Source of the DNA: Clostridium brassicae
GTDB lineage: Bacteria > Bacillota > Clostridia > Clostridiales > Clostridiaceae
Direction: 5' to 3'
Length of the DNA stretch: 64,000 bases
Assembly: GCF_026738875.1 (NCBI RefSeq)
Contig: NZ_JAPQFJ010000011.1
Span: 87,674-151,673, forward strand
Below, piece after piece: positions 51,770 through 60,884 of this stretch. The notes below the pieces were generated by a model. It saw only the letters and a program-made list of their open reading frames with translations. It did not search any database and was not told the origin of the DNA. How positions within the stretch are numbered: the first letter of the stretch is position 1; each line of letters starts with the position of its first letter. A program made the translations under genes and the position numbers.

Positions 51770-54078
51770 AAGAAATTATAAAATCTGTTCCAAAGATAGA
51801 TGGAATAGGATTAATCCAAGGTAAACCAGCATATACAAAAGATTTAATTCCTGATAATGCATTAGTGGTTAAGGTATTAAGAAGCCCTCATCCATTTGCA
51901 AAAATTAAGAGTATAAATACAGAAAAAGCGGAAGCATTACAAGGAGTTGAATGTGTATTAACTCATAAAAATGTTCCAAGAAATATAGTTACTAGGGCAG
52001 GGCAAGGATATCCTGAGCCATCACCGCATGATAAGTTTATTTTAGATGAATATGTAAGATATGTAGGAGATGAAGTGGCAGCAGTAGCTGCAATAAATGA
52101 AACTATAGCTGAAGATGCTTTAGAGTTAATAGAGGTAGAATATGAACAATTAGAGCCAGTATTAGATTTTGAAAAGGCAGTTGGTCATTTATCTGTAATA
52201 CATCCAGAACCAGAAGCACATGAAATGTTTCCAATAGGATATGACCCAAAACGTAATATTGCAGCAGAATATCATATGAGCTTTGGAAATTTAGATGCAA
52301 CTTTTGAAAAATGTGACTGTGTTTTAAAAGATACTTTTTATACACAAGCACAAGCGCATATGGCAACAGAAACTCATACAAGCTTTGCTTACGTAGATTT
52401 TTATGGAAGATTAACTGTAGTAAGTTCTACTCAAACCCCCTTCCATATGAGACGTATAATAGGAGCTGCTCTTGGAATACCAGTTTCAGAGATTCGTGTA
52501 ATAAAACCAAGAGTAGGCGGAGGATATGGTGGAAAGCAGCAAATACATGGAGAATTTTTAGTATCTTTAGCTGCTCTTAGAACAGGAAAACCAGCAAGGC
52601 TTATTTATACAAGAAAAGAGGTATTTGAATCAACTTTCTGTAGACATGCTATGAAATTTAATATGACAGTTGGTGCAGATAAAGAAGGAAATCTTAAAGC
52701 TGTAAATATGGAGCTATTATCTGATACAGGTGCTTATGGAGAACATGCATTAACAGTGTTTATGCTTGCAGCTGCAAAAACACTTCCACTATACAACAAA
52801 ATCGAAGCGGTAAAATTTGGTGGAAAAGTTGTTTATACAAATCACACACCTGCAGGTGCATATAGAGGATATGGAGCACTACAAGGTAATTTTGCAGTAG
52901 AATCAATGATAGATCAAATAGCCGAAAAACTTAATATGGATCCATTAGAAATTAGAAAGAAGAACATGATTAAAGAAGGAGAAACTTCTCCAATATTTAA
53001 AATTATGGGAGAAGGTACTGAGGGAGTAGATATGATAATTGAAAGCTGTAAGCTTGATTATTGTGTAAAGAGAGGAGCAGAACTTTCTAAGTGGAAAGAA
53101 AAATTCCCAAGACAACAAATTAGCAAGAATAAGGTTAGAGGCATAGGTTGCGCATTGGCTATGCAAGGTTCTGGTATAGCATATATTGATATGGCATCAG
53201 CTGTATTAAAATTAAATGATAGTGGGTTCTTTAACTTAATAATAGGAGCTACAGATCTAGGTACTGGTAGTGATACTATACTTGCCCAAATTGCAGCTGA
53301 AACTTTGGGCGTTTCAACAGATAAAATTAAAGTATATTCATCAGATACAGATGTTACTCCATTTGATTGTGGTGCTTATGCATCGAAGACAACATATGTT
53401 TCTGGTAATGCTGTTTTAAATACTGCTAAAGCTATGAAAAAACGTATAGAAGAAGAAGGAGCTAGAAAATTCAAGGTTCCAGCAGAACAAGTTGAATTTG
53501 ATGGAGAATATGTAAAAACATTAGATGGAAAAGAAAGTATTTCATTAGCGGAGTTTTCAAATGAACTTTACTATAATTCTGAACAAAAACAATTATTAGT
53601 TTGTGAATCCTTCTATCCAAAAGTTGCTCCACCACCATATATGCTTGGAGTAGCGGAAGTAGAAGTTGATCTTGAAACAGGTAAATATGATTTAGTAGAT
53701 TATGTAGCAGTAGTAGATTGTGGAACAGTTATAAATCCAAACCTATGTCGTATACAAGTTGAAGGTGGTTTAGCACAAGGTATAGGCATGGCTATGTTTG
53801 AAGATGTTAGATATACAAGTAAAGGTAGTATGATTACAAATAATCTTATGCAATATAAGGTACCAACAAGAAAAGAGATTCGTAAGCTAACAGTTGAATT
53901 TGCTGACAGTTATGAACCAACAGGTCCTTATGGTGCTAAGTCAGTTGGAGAAATGGGAATAGATACACCACTTGCAGCTATAGCTAATGCTGTTTATAAT
54001 GCTACAGGAGTAAGGATTAAGACTTTACCAATAAGCCCAGAAAAAGTTCTTATGGGGCTAAAGAATCTAAATAAATAA
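51766..54078 (+). CDS. xdhD: Molybdenum hydroxylase, large molybdopterin subunit, set 1 (XdhD/purine hydroxylase type)
   Basis: Catalytic subunit of 770 residues for hydroxylation of a purine ring. Domains: Ald_Xan_dh_C (about 1-110), then the two molybdopterin domains with RVGGGYGGKQQ (about 250), GAYRGYGALQGNF, ATDLGTGSDTILAQIAAE, ASKTTYVSGNAV and the terminal PYGAKSVGEMGIDTPLAAIANA, whose Glu is the catalytic base in the family. The usual GEPP reads GEMG here. Whether its substrate is hypoxanthine, xanthine or a uric acid derivative cannot be decided. No in-frame UGA, so no selenocysteine. Confidence 0.88.
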   Translation: MKEIIKSVPKIDGIGLIQGKPAYTKDLIPDNALVVKVLRSPHPFAKIKSINTEKAEALQGVECVLTHKNVPRNIVTRAGQGYPEPSPHDKFILDEYVRYVGDEVAAVAAINETIAEDALELIEVEYEQLEPVLDFEKAVGHLSVIHPEPEAHEMFPIGYDPKRNIAAEYHMSFGNLDATFEKCDCVLKDTFYTQAQAHMATETHTSFAYVDFYGRLTVVSSTQTPFHMRRIIGAALGIPVSEIRVIKPRVGGGYGGKQQIHGEFLVSLAALRTGKPARLIYTRKEVFESTFCRHAMKFNMTVGADKEGNLKAVNMELLSDTGAYGEHALTVFMLAAAKTLPLYNKIEAVKFGGKVVYTNHTPAGAYRGYGALQGNFAVESMIDQIAEKLNMDPLEIRKKNMIKEGETSPIFKIMGEGTEGVDMIIESCKLDYCVKRGAELSKWKEKFPRQQISKNKVRGIGCALAMQGSGIAYIDMASAVLKLNDSGFFNLIIGATDLGTGSDTILAQIAAETLGVSTDKIKVYSSDTDVTPFDCGAYASKTTYVSGNAVLNTAKAMKKRIEEEGARKFKVPAEQVEFDGEYVKTLDGKESISLAEFSNELYYNSEQKQLLVCESFYPKVAPPPYMLGVAEVEVDLETGKYDLVDYVAVVDCGTVINPNLCRIQVEGGLAQGIGMAMFEDVRYTSKGSMITNNLMQYKVPTRKEIRKLTVEFADSYEPTGPYGAKSVGEMGIDTPLAAIANAVYNATGVRIKTLPISPEKVLMGLKNLNK

Positions 54079-54219
54079 TATAAATTTTCAAAATAGTTTT
54101 TGAAAATATAATTTTAAAGTTATTTATCTGATTTCTAACTTCCAGATAGAATAAAAGTTCAATATGAAACCAAGAATACTATTTATATAAATAATTTTAA
54201 AGTATTAGGAGGGTATTAC

Positions 54220-54804
54220 ATGGCAGTAGAAGGAATAATTTTAGCAGCGGGATTATCCTCAAGAGCTAAAACATATAAAATGACATTGGAAATCGAAAAC
54301 AAGACTGTTATTGAAAGAGTAATAGATAATATGTTAAGTGTATGCTCAAAGGTCATAGTTGTAGGAGGCTATAAAATAGAAAAATTAGAGCCTATTATAC
54401 AAAAATATGAAAACGTAGAATTAGTTTTTAATGAAAATTTTATGGAGGGCATGTTTAGTTCGGTTAAGAAAGGATTTTCATGTATAAAAGGAGAACAATT
54501 TTTTTTTACTCCAGGTGATTACCCTCTTATCGATGAAAATGTTTATAAAAATTTACTTAATGTAAATGGAGAAATAGGTATTCCTACTTATAAAGGCAGA
54601 AAAGGTCATCCCATACTAATAAAAAGTTATTTGATTAAGGAAGTTTTAGAAGGAGATAAATACTCTAATTTAAGAGAATTTATAGGAAGTAAAGATCCAG
54701 TTTTACTTCCAGTACATAATCAGGGAATTTTATTAGATATAGACACTATAAATGATTATAATCACATATTAGAGATTAATTCCCAAAAATTTAGGGAGGT
54801 GTAA
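54220..54804 (+). CDS. mocA: MocA/MobA-like nucleotidyltransferase for the molybdenum cofactor
   Basis: The 194 residues match the molybdenum cofactor cytidylyltransferase group (YgfJ/MocA): LAAGLSSRAKTYKMTLEI (nucleotide-binding loop), VVGGYKIEKLEP, NFMEGMFSSVKKGF, FTPGDYPLID (metal Asp) and GRKGHPILIKSY. It probably converts molybdopterin to the dinucleotide needed by the two hydroxylases that flank it. A GGAGGG site precedes the ATG. The C terminus ends 9 bases before the second large subunit. Confidence 0.88.
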   Translation: MAVEGIILAAGLSSRAKTYKMTLEIENKTVIERVIDNMLSVCSKVIVVGGYKIEKLEPIIQKYENVELVFNENFMEGMFSSVKKGFSCIKGEQFFFTPGDYPLIDENVYKNLLNVNGEIGIPTYKGRKGHPILIKSYLIKEVLEGDKYSNLREFIGSKDPVLLPVHNQGILLDIDTINDYNHILEINSQKFREV

Positions 54805-54813
54805 GTTAGACTT

Positions 54814-56958
54814 ATGAATAACAATATAAGTAAGCCAATTAAAAGGTTCGATACAGCTGACAAAATAGCAGGAACTGCAAAGTATGTAGCAGATTTTCAA
54901 TTTGATGATATGGTTTATGCAAAAACTTTTAGATCAACTGAAGCAAGAGCTAAAATTAAATCAATACAGTACCCTGAATTACCAGAAGGATATTTTATAG
55001 TAGATAAGAACGATGTACCAGGAGAAAACATAGTACATGTGGTTTTTGATGATCAGCCATGTTTTGCTGATAAGGTAGTAAATTATATAGGGGAGCCTGT
55101 ACTTTTGGTGATAGGCCCGGATAAAGAAAAAATATTAGATATAATGTCTCAAATAAAAATTGAATATGAAAAAATAGATGCAATTTTAAGTATAGAAGAT
55201 GGAATAAATCCTAAACAACCTATATTTGGAGAAAAAAATTGTTTTGCAGATTACAAATACAACAAAGGAAGTCTTGAGGATTTAGAAGCAAAAAGTGAGT
55301 ATATAATTGAAGGTGAATATGAAACTGGATATCAGGAACATATTTACTTAGAACCACAAGGAGCAGTGGGGTTATACAAAGATGGTAAAGTGACAGTGTA
55401 TGCTACAATGCAATGTCCTTACTTTGTTAAAGGTGCTGTCCAACAATGTTTAGGTTTGTCAGAAGATAAAGTACAAATTATTCAAACTGTTACAGGTGGA
55501 GGATTCGGAGGAAAGGAAGATTTCCCATCATTGCTTGGATGCCATGTAGCTTGTGCTGCTTTAAAAGTTAAAAAACCTGTACAACTTGTATTAGATAGAA
55601 ATGAAGATGTAGCTGTAACACCAAAAAGACATCCTTCTAAAATTAAACTAAAAAGTTATATAGATAAAAATCATAAAATTTTAGGTATGGATGTGGATAT
55701 AAAAATAGATTGTGGACCATATGCGGGATTATCTAATATAGTCCTTCAAAGAACTATGTTTGCTGCAATAGGTGTATACAATGTTGAAAATGTTTTCGTA
55801 AAGGGTAGATCAGTAGCTACTAACAATATTATGTGTGGTGGATTTAGAGGATTTGGGGCTCCACAAGCATTTGTAGCATTAGAATTGCATATGGAACATA
55901 TAGCAAATAAATTAGGTGTAGATTCTTTAGACTTAAAAATGAAGAATATGGTTAAAAAAGGAGATAAATCTTCTACTGGGGGTATATTTAGAGAGAATAT
56001 TTTATTGCCACAAATTATAGATAGAGTTATGGAGATGTCTTCATATAGGGATAGACAAGAGAGGTTAGAAGAAGAAAGAAAGCAAGGTAAATTAAAAGGA
56101 ATGGGTATGTCTATATTCTTCCATGGTGGTGGATTTACTGGTAGTGGGGAAAGAGATCATATAAAGGCTAAAGTGAAACTTGTTAAGCATCCAGATGAAA
56201 GAGTAGAAATATTAATTGCTAATGTTGAAATGGGACAAGGAGTTCAAACTGCTTTAAGAAAGATAGTTGCACAGGCTCTTGAGATACCAGTAGAGAAAAC
56301 TATCCATGAAAATCCCGATACAGATAGAGTTCCGGATTCAGGACCAACTGTTGCATCTAGAACTACTATGGTTGTAGGAAAATTATTATATGATGCAGCT
56401 ATTAAGTTAAAAGAAAGATGGAATGAAAGTGATAGAGTAGAAGTGATGACTCAATATAAACATCCAGAAGGGTTTTCTTGGGATGATGCTAATTTTGTGG
56501 GTGATGCTTACAACTCTTATTCATGGGGAGCCAATGTGGTTGAACTTGAAGTAGACCCCATAACTTATGAAACAACTTTATCAAATGTTTGGTCAGTATT
56601 TGATATTGGAACTCCAATTGATGAGAGAATAGTTAAAGGTCAAATAGACGGAGGAATATTACAAGGATTAGGATATGCAGGAATAGAGGTTATGACTAGT
56701 GAAAATGGACTTTTAAATCAAAGAACAAGTACAGATTATACTATCCCTACATCAAAAGACACTCCAAATATGGAAAGTGACTTAGTTTGTGAACCTTATT
56801 ATAATGGTCCTTTTGGAGCTAAAGCTTTAGGTGAACTTACTTTTATAGGAGCAGGGCCAGCTTATGCTTTAGCTGTAGAAAATGCAATTGGTAAGGAAAT
56901 TAACAGAATACCTTTGACACCAGAATACCTAATGGAGGTAATGAGCCATGATAAATAA
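54814..56958 (+). CDS. Molybdenum hydroxylase, large molybdopterin subunit, set 2
   Basis: Second catalytic subunit, 714 residues, clearly diverged from set 1. Motifs: KIAGTAKYVADFQFDDMVYAKTFRS, VTGGGFGGKEDFPSLLGCHVA, CGGFRGFGAPQAFVALELHME, ANVEMGQGVQTALRKIVAQ, PDSGPTVASRTTMVVG and GPFGAKALGELTFIGAGPAYALAVENAIG with the probable catalytic Glu in GEL. Genes are ordered large-FeS-FAD, opposite to set 1, so the two sets are not a simple recent duplication. Likely a second purine hydroxylase with a different substrate position. Confidence 0.88.
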   Translation: MNNNISKPIKRFDTADKIAGTAKYVADFQFDDMVYAKTFRSTEARAKIKSIQYPELPEGYFIVDKNDVPGENIVHVVFDDQPCFADKVVNYIGEPVLLVIGPDKEKILDIMSQIKIEYEKIDAILSIEDGINPKQPIFGEKNCFADYKYNKGSLEDLEAKSEYIIEGEYETGYQEHIYLEPQGAVGLYKDGKVTVYATMQCPYFVKGAVQQCLGLSEDKVQIIQTVTGGGFGGKEDFPSLLGCHVACAALKVKKPVQLVLDRNEDVAVTPKRHPSKIKLKSYIDKNHKILGMDVDIKIDCGPYAGLSNIVLQRTMFAAIGVYNVENVFVKGRSVATNNIMCGGFRGFGAPQAFVALELHMEHIANKLGVDSLDLKMKNMVKKGDKSSTGGIFRENILLPQIIDRVMEMSSYRDRQERLEEERKQGKLKGMGMSIFFHGGGFTGSGERDHIKAKVKLVKHPDERVEILIANVEMGQGVQTALRKIVAQALEIPVEKTIHENPDTDRVPDSGPTVASRTTMVVGKLLYDAAIKLKERWNESDRVEVMTQYKHPEGFSWDDANFVGDAYNSYSWGANVVELEVDPITYETTLSNVWSVFDIGTPIDERIVKGQIDGGILQGLGYAGIEVMTSENGLLNQRTSTDYTIPTSKDTPNMESDLVCEPYYNGPFGAKALGELTFIGAGPAYALAVENAIGKEINRIPLTPEYLMEVMSHDK

Positions 56959-57424
56959 AATAAAATTTACATTGAATTTTGAAGAAGTAGAAATTGAAAC
57001 AAGTGCTGTAAGAAGGTTACTTGATGTTTTAAGAGATGACTTTAAATTACAAGGGGTAAAAGAAGGTTGCGGAGAAGGTGAATGTGGGGCTTGTGCTGTA
57101 TTAATGAATGGTGATATTGTACATTCTTGTATGGTACCAATAGGTCAAGTAGAAGGTAAAGAAATAATTACTATAGAAGGAATGCAAAGAACACAAAAAT
57201 ATAGTGTTTTAAAAGAAAGTTTTGAAGATGCAGGTGCTGTTCAATGTGGATTTTGTACTCCGGGTATGATAATTGCAACAGAAGCATTATTAAGAAAGTA
57301 TCCTAAACCAACAGATGAACAAATCAGAGAAGGTATATCAGGAAATCTATGTAGATGTACAGGCTATAACATGATTATAGATGCTGTAAGAATTGCATCT
57401 CAAAGAGGTGATGGATTATGGTAA
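56948..57424 (+). CDS. Molybdenum hydroxylase, 2Fe-2S subunit, set 2
   Basis: The 158 residues contain ferredoxin cysteines GCGEGECGACAVLMNGDIVHSC and the second cluster CGFCTPGMII...NLCRCTGY. The start overlaps the end of the large-subunit gene by 11 bases, and the 3' end overlaps the FAD gene by 7, showing translational coupling. GGAGG precedes the ATG. Confidence 0.92.
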   Translation: MINKIKFTLNFEEVEIETSAVRRLLDVLRDDFKLQGVKEGCGEGECGACAVLMNGDIVHSCMVPIGQVEGKEIITIEGMQRTQKYSVLKESFEDAGAVQCGFCTPGMIIATEALLRKYPKPTDEQIREGISGNLCRCTGYNMIIDAVRIASQRGDGLW

Positions 57425-58257
57425 AAGGATATAGACCAAGTAATTTAAAAGAAGCTTTAGAATTAATAAGTAAAGAAGAAGTTATATTATTATCTGGTGG
57501 AACTGATTTAATGGTAAAAAGAAAAAGATGTTCTGGGGTAGAGCCATTATTTGATAAACCAGTAGTGTTTATTAAAGATTTACTAGAATTAAAAAACATT
57601 ACTTTTAAAAATGATATTTTAACTATTGGTGCTGCATGTACTTGTAGTGAAATTGCAAATAATGATTTGGTTCCTGAATACATGAAAGAGGTAGTTTTGT
57701 GTATGGCATCTCCAGGAATAAGAAATATGGCAACCATAGGTGGTAATATATGTAATTCATCACCAGTAGGAGATACTTTACCAGCGTTATATGCATTAGA
57801 GTCTGTACTTGTCTTAGAAAGTTTAAGTGGAAAAAGGGAAATTCCTATAAATGAATTTATTGTTGGCCCTGGAAAAAATATAATCAGAAAAGATGAAATA
57901 CTAAAAGAAATCAGAATTAATATAAAAGAATTTAATAAAGTTCTTCATAGAAAAGTAGGTACTAGAAAGTCTATAGCCTTAGCTAAATTGTCATTTATGG
58001 GTCTTGCTAAAGTAGAAAATGGAAAGATAGAAGATATAAGACTTGCTTTTGGAGCAGTAGGCCCAACTATAATAAATAGTAAAAAAATAGAGAATGAAAT
58101 TATTAAAAAGGGAACTATAAGTAAAGAAGATATAGAAGAAATAAAGACTAAATATGGAGAAATAATAAAGCCGATAGATGACCAAAGATCAAAAGCTAAC
58201 TACAGAAAAGGGATTTGTTTGAATTTACTTGGATATTATTTAGAAGATTTAATGTAG
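57418..58257 (+). CDS. Molybdenum hydroxylase, FAD subunit, set 2
   Basis: The 279 residues have the FAD-binding loop LLSGGTDLMVKRK, GAACTCSEI, IRNMATIGGNICNSSPVGDTLPALYALESVL and the CO dehydrogenase flavoprotein C-terminal domain (LAKLSFMGLAKVENGKIEDIRLAFGAVGPTI). It completes the second heterotrimer. Followed by a 190-base gap without a gene before the xdhC-like gene. Confidence 0.9.
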   Translation: MVKGYRPSNLKEALELISKEEVILLSGGTDLMVKRKRCSGVEPLFDKPVVFIKDLLELKNITFKNDILTIGAACTCSEIANNDLVPEYMKEVVLCMASPGIRNMATIGGNICNSSPVGDTLPALYALESVLVLESLSGKREIPINEFIVGPGKNIIRKDEILKEIRINIKEFNKVLHRKVGTRKSIALAKLSFMGLAKVENGKIEDIRLAFGAVGPTIINSKKIENEIIKKGTISKEDIEEIKTKYGEIIKPIDDQRSKANYRKGICLNLLGYYLEDLM

Positions 58258-58447
58258 AAAAAATAAATATTTATATTGAAGTGATGAATAATTTATTTTC
58301 CATTGTGAAGAATTCATCACACTAATATTATTAATTTAATTGATTAAGCTGCAAAATAAATAAATTTAACATATTTTGTAGTTTAATCATTATTTAGTTT
58401 TAGATTAAATACAAAAAATACAAAAATTTCAATAAGGAGGAATTAAG

Positions 58448-59266
58448 ATGATAGACATATATGAAGAAATTTATAGAATGAAAGAAAGGGGACAAGAAGG
58501 TGTAGTTGTAACTGTAGTACAAAGAAAAGGACATGGACCAGCAAATGTAGGTAAAAAATTATTAGTTTATTCTAACGGAGATAAAAAAGGAACTGTTGGT
58601 GGAGGAGAGTTAGAATATTTAGCTATAGAAAAGGCTAAAGAAATCATGAGCACAAAAAAACATTGTATGCAAAGTTATGATTTTACAGGTAAGGTACCTA
58701 CTAAGGATGTTATAAGTGTAGATATGATTTGTGGAGGTCTTGTTACATTGTATTTTGAATATATACCCGTTAATCCAAGAATATATATATTAGGAGCTGG
58801 ACATGTAGGAAAATGTCTAGCAGATGCGTTAGTTAATTTAGATTATAAAACTATAGTTATAGATGACAGAGAGGAAATAGCTGAAGCAATAAACAAAGGT
58901 CATGAAATAGTAGTTGGAGATTATGAAGAGCAAATCAATAATTTAGATATTCCAGATGGAAGTTATATTGTTATTACAGGGTATACCCATGAAATAGATT
59001 ATAAAATTTTAAAGGCAGTATGTAGTAAAGAGTGTAAACCTAAATATATCGGAATGCTATCTTCAAAGAACAAGGCTAGCTTTATGATTGATAAATTAAA
59101 AGGTGAATTAAATAGAGAATTAGATTTAAGTATGCTTCATGCACCTATAGGATTAGATCTTGGAGGAGATACTCCAGAAGAAATAGCTATATCTATACTA
59201 TCTGAGATACAAGCCATAAGATACAACAAAGAAGGTAATAAACATATGACAGAAAAATGGATTTAA
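58448..59266 (+). CDS. xdhC: XdhC/CoxI-family molybdenum hydroxylase maturation factor
   Basis: Needed in the family to insert sulfurated (or otherwise modified) molybdenum cofactor into XDH-type enzymes. The 272 residues: XdhC N-terminal domain with VVQRKGHGPANVGKKLLV and GTVGGGELEYLAIEKA, and a Rossmann C-terminal domain with IYILGAGHVGKCLADAL and YIGMLSSKNKASFMI. GGAGGAATTAAG precedes the ATG. In selenium-dependent clusters related proteins (YqeB) occur, but selenium use cannot be read here. Confidence 0.88.
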   Translation: MIDIYEEIYRMKERGQEGVVVTVVQRKGHGPANVGKKLLVYSNGDKKGTVGGGELEYLAIEKAKEIMSTKKHCMQSYDFTGKVPTKDVISVDMICGGLVTLYFEYIPVNPRIYILGAGHVGKCLADALVNLDYKTIVIDDREEIAEAINKGHEIVVGDYEEQINNLDIPDGSYIVITGYTHEIDYKILKAVCSKECKPKYIGMLSSKNKASFMIDKLKGELNRELDLSMLHAPIGLDLGGDTPEEIAISILSEIQAIRYNKEGNKHMTEKWI

Positions 59267-59279
59267 AATTTTCTTTATC

Positions 59280-59400
59280 TGATGCTGATTAAAGCTTATA
59301 CTCACGCTTATATGGGCGGCAAGTTAAGCGTTGTTACGACCATGGATAAGGGTTTCTAATCTTCAGATGGAACGAAAATCCCACCTAAAGATTAGAAATC
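59280..59400 (+). repeat. Dispersed intergenic repeat, copy C
   Basis: TGGATAAGGGTTTCTAATCTTCAGATGG (around 59342-59369) corresponds, in opposite orientation, to CATCTGAAGATTTAGAATCGTTATCCA of copy B. The stretch GGTTTCTAATCTTCAGATGG pairs with CCACCTAAAGATTAGAAATC to form a long hairpin. It lies in the 345-base gap before ygeX, upstream of the sigma-54 enhancer boxes. Confidence 0.55.
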
Positions 59401-59473
59401 TCTTTATCAAAATGATAATAAAATCAATAATCAAATATAGAAAGCTTGTTATTAAAAGGATTTAGCAAAACTG

Positions 59474-59575
59474 TTATCAGTGTGATAAAATTTATCAAAT
59501 TGATAACATATTTTTTTGAAAAACATCTTAAAGCTAACATTTTCCAAGGTTTATAAGTTTGGCATGAATAATGCT
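59474..59575 (+). promoter_or_regulatory. Sigma-54 promoter with tandem palindromes, ygeX operon
   Basis: Boxes TTATCAGTGTGATAA (59474-59488) and TTATCAAATTGATAA (59492-59506), 18 bp between centres, as upstream of ssnA. Promoter TTGGCATGAATAATGCT (59559-59575) with GG-N10-GC, about 71 bp downstream. Predicted start is about 25-30 bases before the ygeX ATG. Confidence 0.88.
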
Positions 59576-59610
59576 ATTTAATATATGCAGATAGGAAGGG
59601 AGGAATAAAC

Positions 59611-60822
59611 ATGAAAGAAAATATTAAATGGATAAAAAATGAAAAGGCTAGACAAGATATTGAAAAAGCTTCAGCAGATTGTCTAAGTATTGAAGAACTT
59701 CAAAAAGTAAGAAAGTTTCATGAAAGCTTTAATGTTTATTCAAAAACACCACTTGCAAAATTAGATAATTTGGCAAAATATTTGGGAGTTTCAGGGGTTT
59801 TTGTAAAAGATGAATCATATAGATTCGGACTAAACGCTTTCAAAGTTTTAGGAGGTTCTTATGCTATAGGAAAATTTATAGCAAAAGAGCTAAATACAGA
59901 TATTTCAGAAATGAACTTTGAAAAATTAAGAAGTGAGGAAACAAGAAAAAAAATAGGACAAATAACTTTTACTACTGCTACGGATGGAAATCATGGTAGA
60001 GGAGTTGCTTGGGCAGCACAGCAATTAGGACAAAAAGCTGTAGTTTATATGCCTAAAGGTTCATCAGAAACAAGACTTAATAATATCAAAGCAACGGGAG
60101 CAGAAGCGTATATAACTGACATGAATTATGATGATGCTGTTAGATTATCTTTGGAAAATGCAAATAAATATGGATGGAAAATAATCCAAGATACTGCTTG
60201 GGAAGGATATCAAGATGTACCTCTATGGATTATGCAAGGATATGCAACAATGATGATTGAAGCTGCTGAACAAATGAAAGAAATGGGAGTTGAAAGACCA
60301 ACTCATGTATTTGTTCAAGCTGGGGTAGGTTCTCTTGCAGGAGCTGTGCAAGGATTCTTAGCTTCTTATTATAAAGAAAACAGACCTATTACAGCAGTTG
60401 TTGAGCCAAATGAAGCTGATTGCATGTATAGATCAGCAGTGAACGGCAAGATAACAAATGTTGGAGGGGATATGCCTACAATAATGGCTGGACTTGCTTG
60501 CGGAGAACCAAATCCTATAGGATGGGGAATTTTAGATTCTTATAGTGATATGTTTGTATCATGTCCAGATAATATTGCAGCTCAAGGTATGAGGGTATTA
60601 GGTAACCCACTTCAAGGAGACGACAAAGTAATATCAGGAGAATCAGGAGCTGTGCCAGCTGGATTCCTATATACTATCTTAACTGATGAAAGATATAAAG
60701 ATATAAAAGAAGCATTAAAAATTGATGAAAATTCTAAAATACTTTTAATAAGTACAGAAGGAGATACTGACCCAGAGAATTACAGAAAAATAGTGTGGGA
60801 TGGAGACCACCCTTATAAATAA
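59611..60822 (+). CDS. ygeX: 2,3-diaminopropionate ammonia-lyase
   Basis: PLP fold-type II enzyme splitting 2,3-diaminopropionate into pyruvate and ammonia. The 403 residues show the PLP Lys in YRFGLNAFKVLGGSYA, TTATDGNHGRGVAWAAQQLG, the phosphate-binding GVGSLAGAV and SGESGAVPAGF. Length is as expected. In purine-degrading anaerobes it produces pyruvate from the diaminopropionate released late in the route. GGGAGGAA precedes the ATG; it is first gene of the last sigma-54 transcript. Confidence 0.95.
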   Translation: MKENIKWIKNEKARQDIEKASADCLSIEELQKVRKFHESFNVYSKTPLAKLDNLAKYLGVSGVFVKDESYRFGLNAFKVLGGSYAIGKFIAKELNTDISEMNFEKLRSEETRKKIGQITFTTATDGNHGRGVAWAAQQLGQKAVVYMPKGSSETRLNNIKATGAEAYITDMNYDDAVRLSLENANKYGWKIIQDTAWEGYQDVPLWIMQGYATMMIEAAEQMKEMGVERPTHVFVQAGVGSLAGAVQGFLASYYKENRPITAVVEPNEADCMYRSAVNGKITNVGGDMPTIMAGLACGEPNPIGWGILDSYSDMFVSCPDNIAAQGMRVLGNPLQGDDKVISGESGAVPAGFLYTILTDERYKDIKEALKIDENSKILLISTEGDTDPENYRKIVWDGDHPYK

Positions 60823-60884
60823 TTATCGACGTTAAAATTCCTAGTGCATCTTTGTGTTGCTATGAAGGAAGAAAGGGGAATTAA

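Noticed and set aside
50535..58257. Selenocysteine insertion in the molybdenum hydroxylases or YgeY
   Set aside because: All these frames run to full length without in-frame TGA, and no SECIS-like hairpin is needed to explain them; selenium as a cofactor ligand cannot be judged from sequence.
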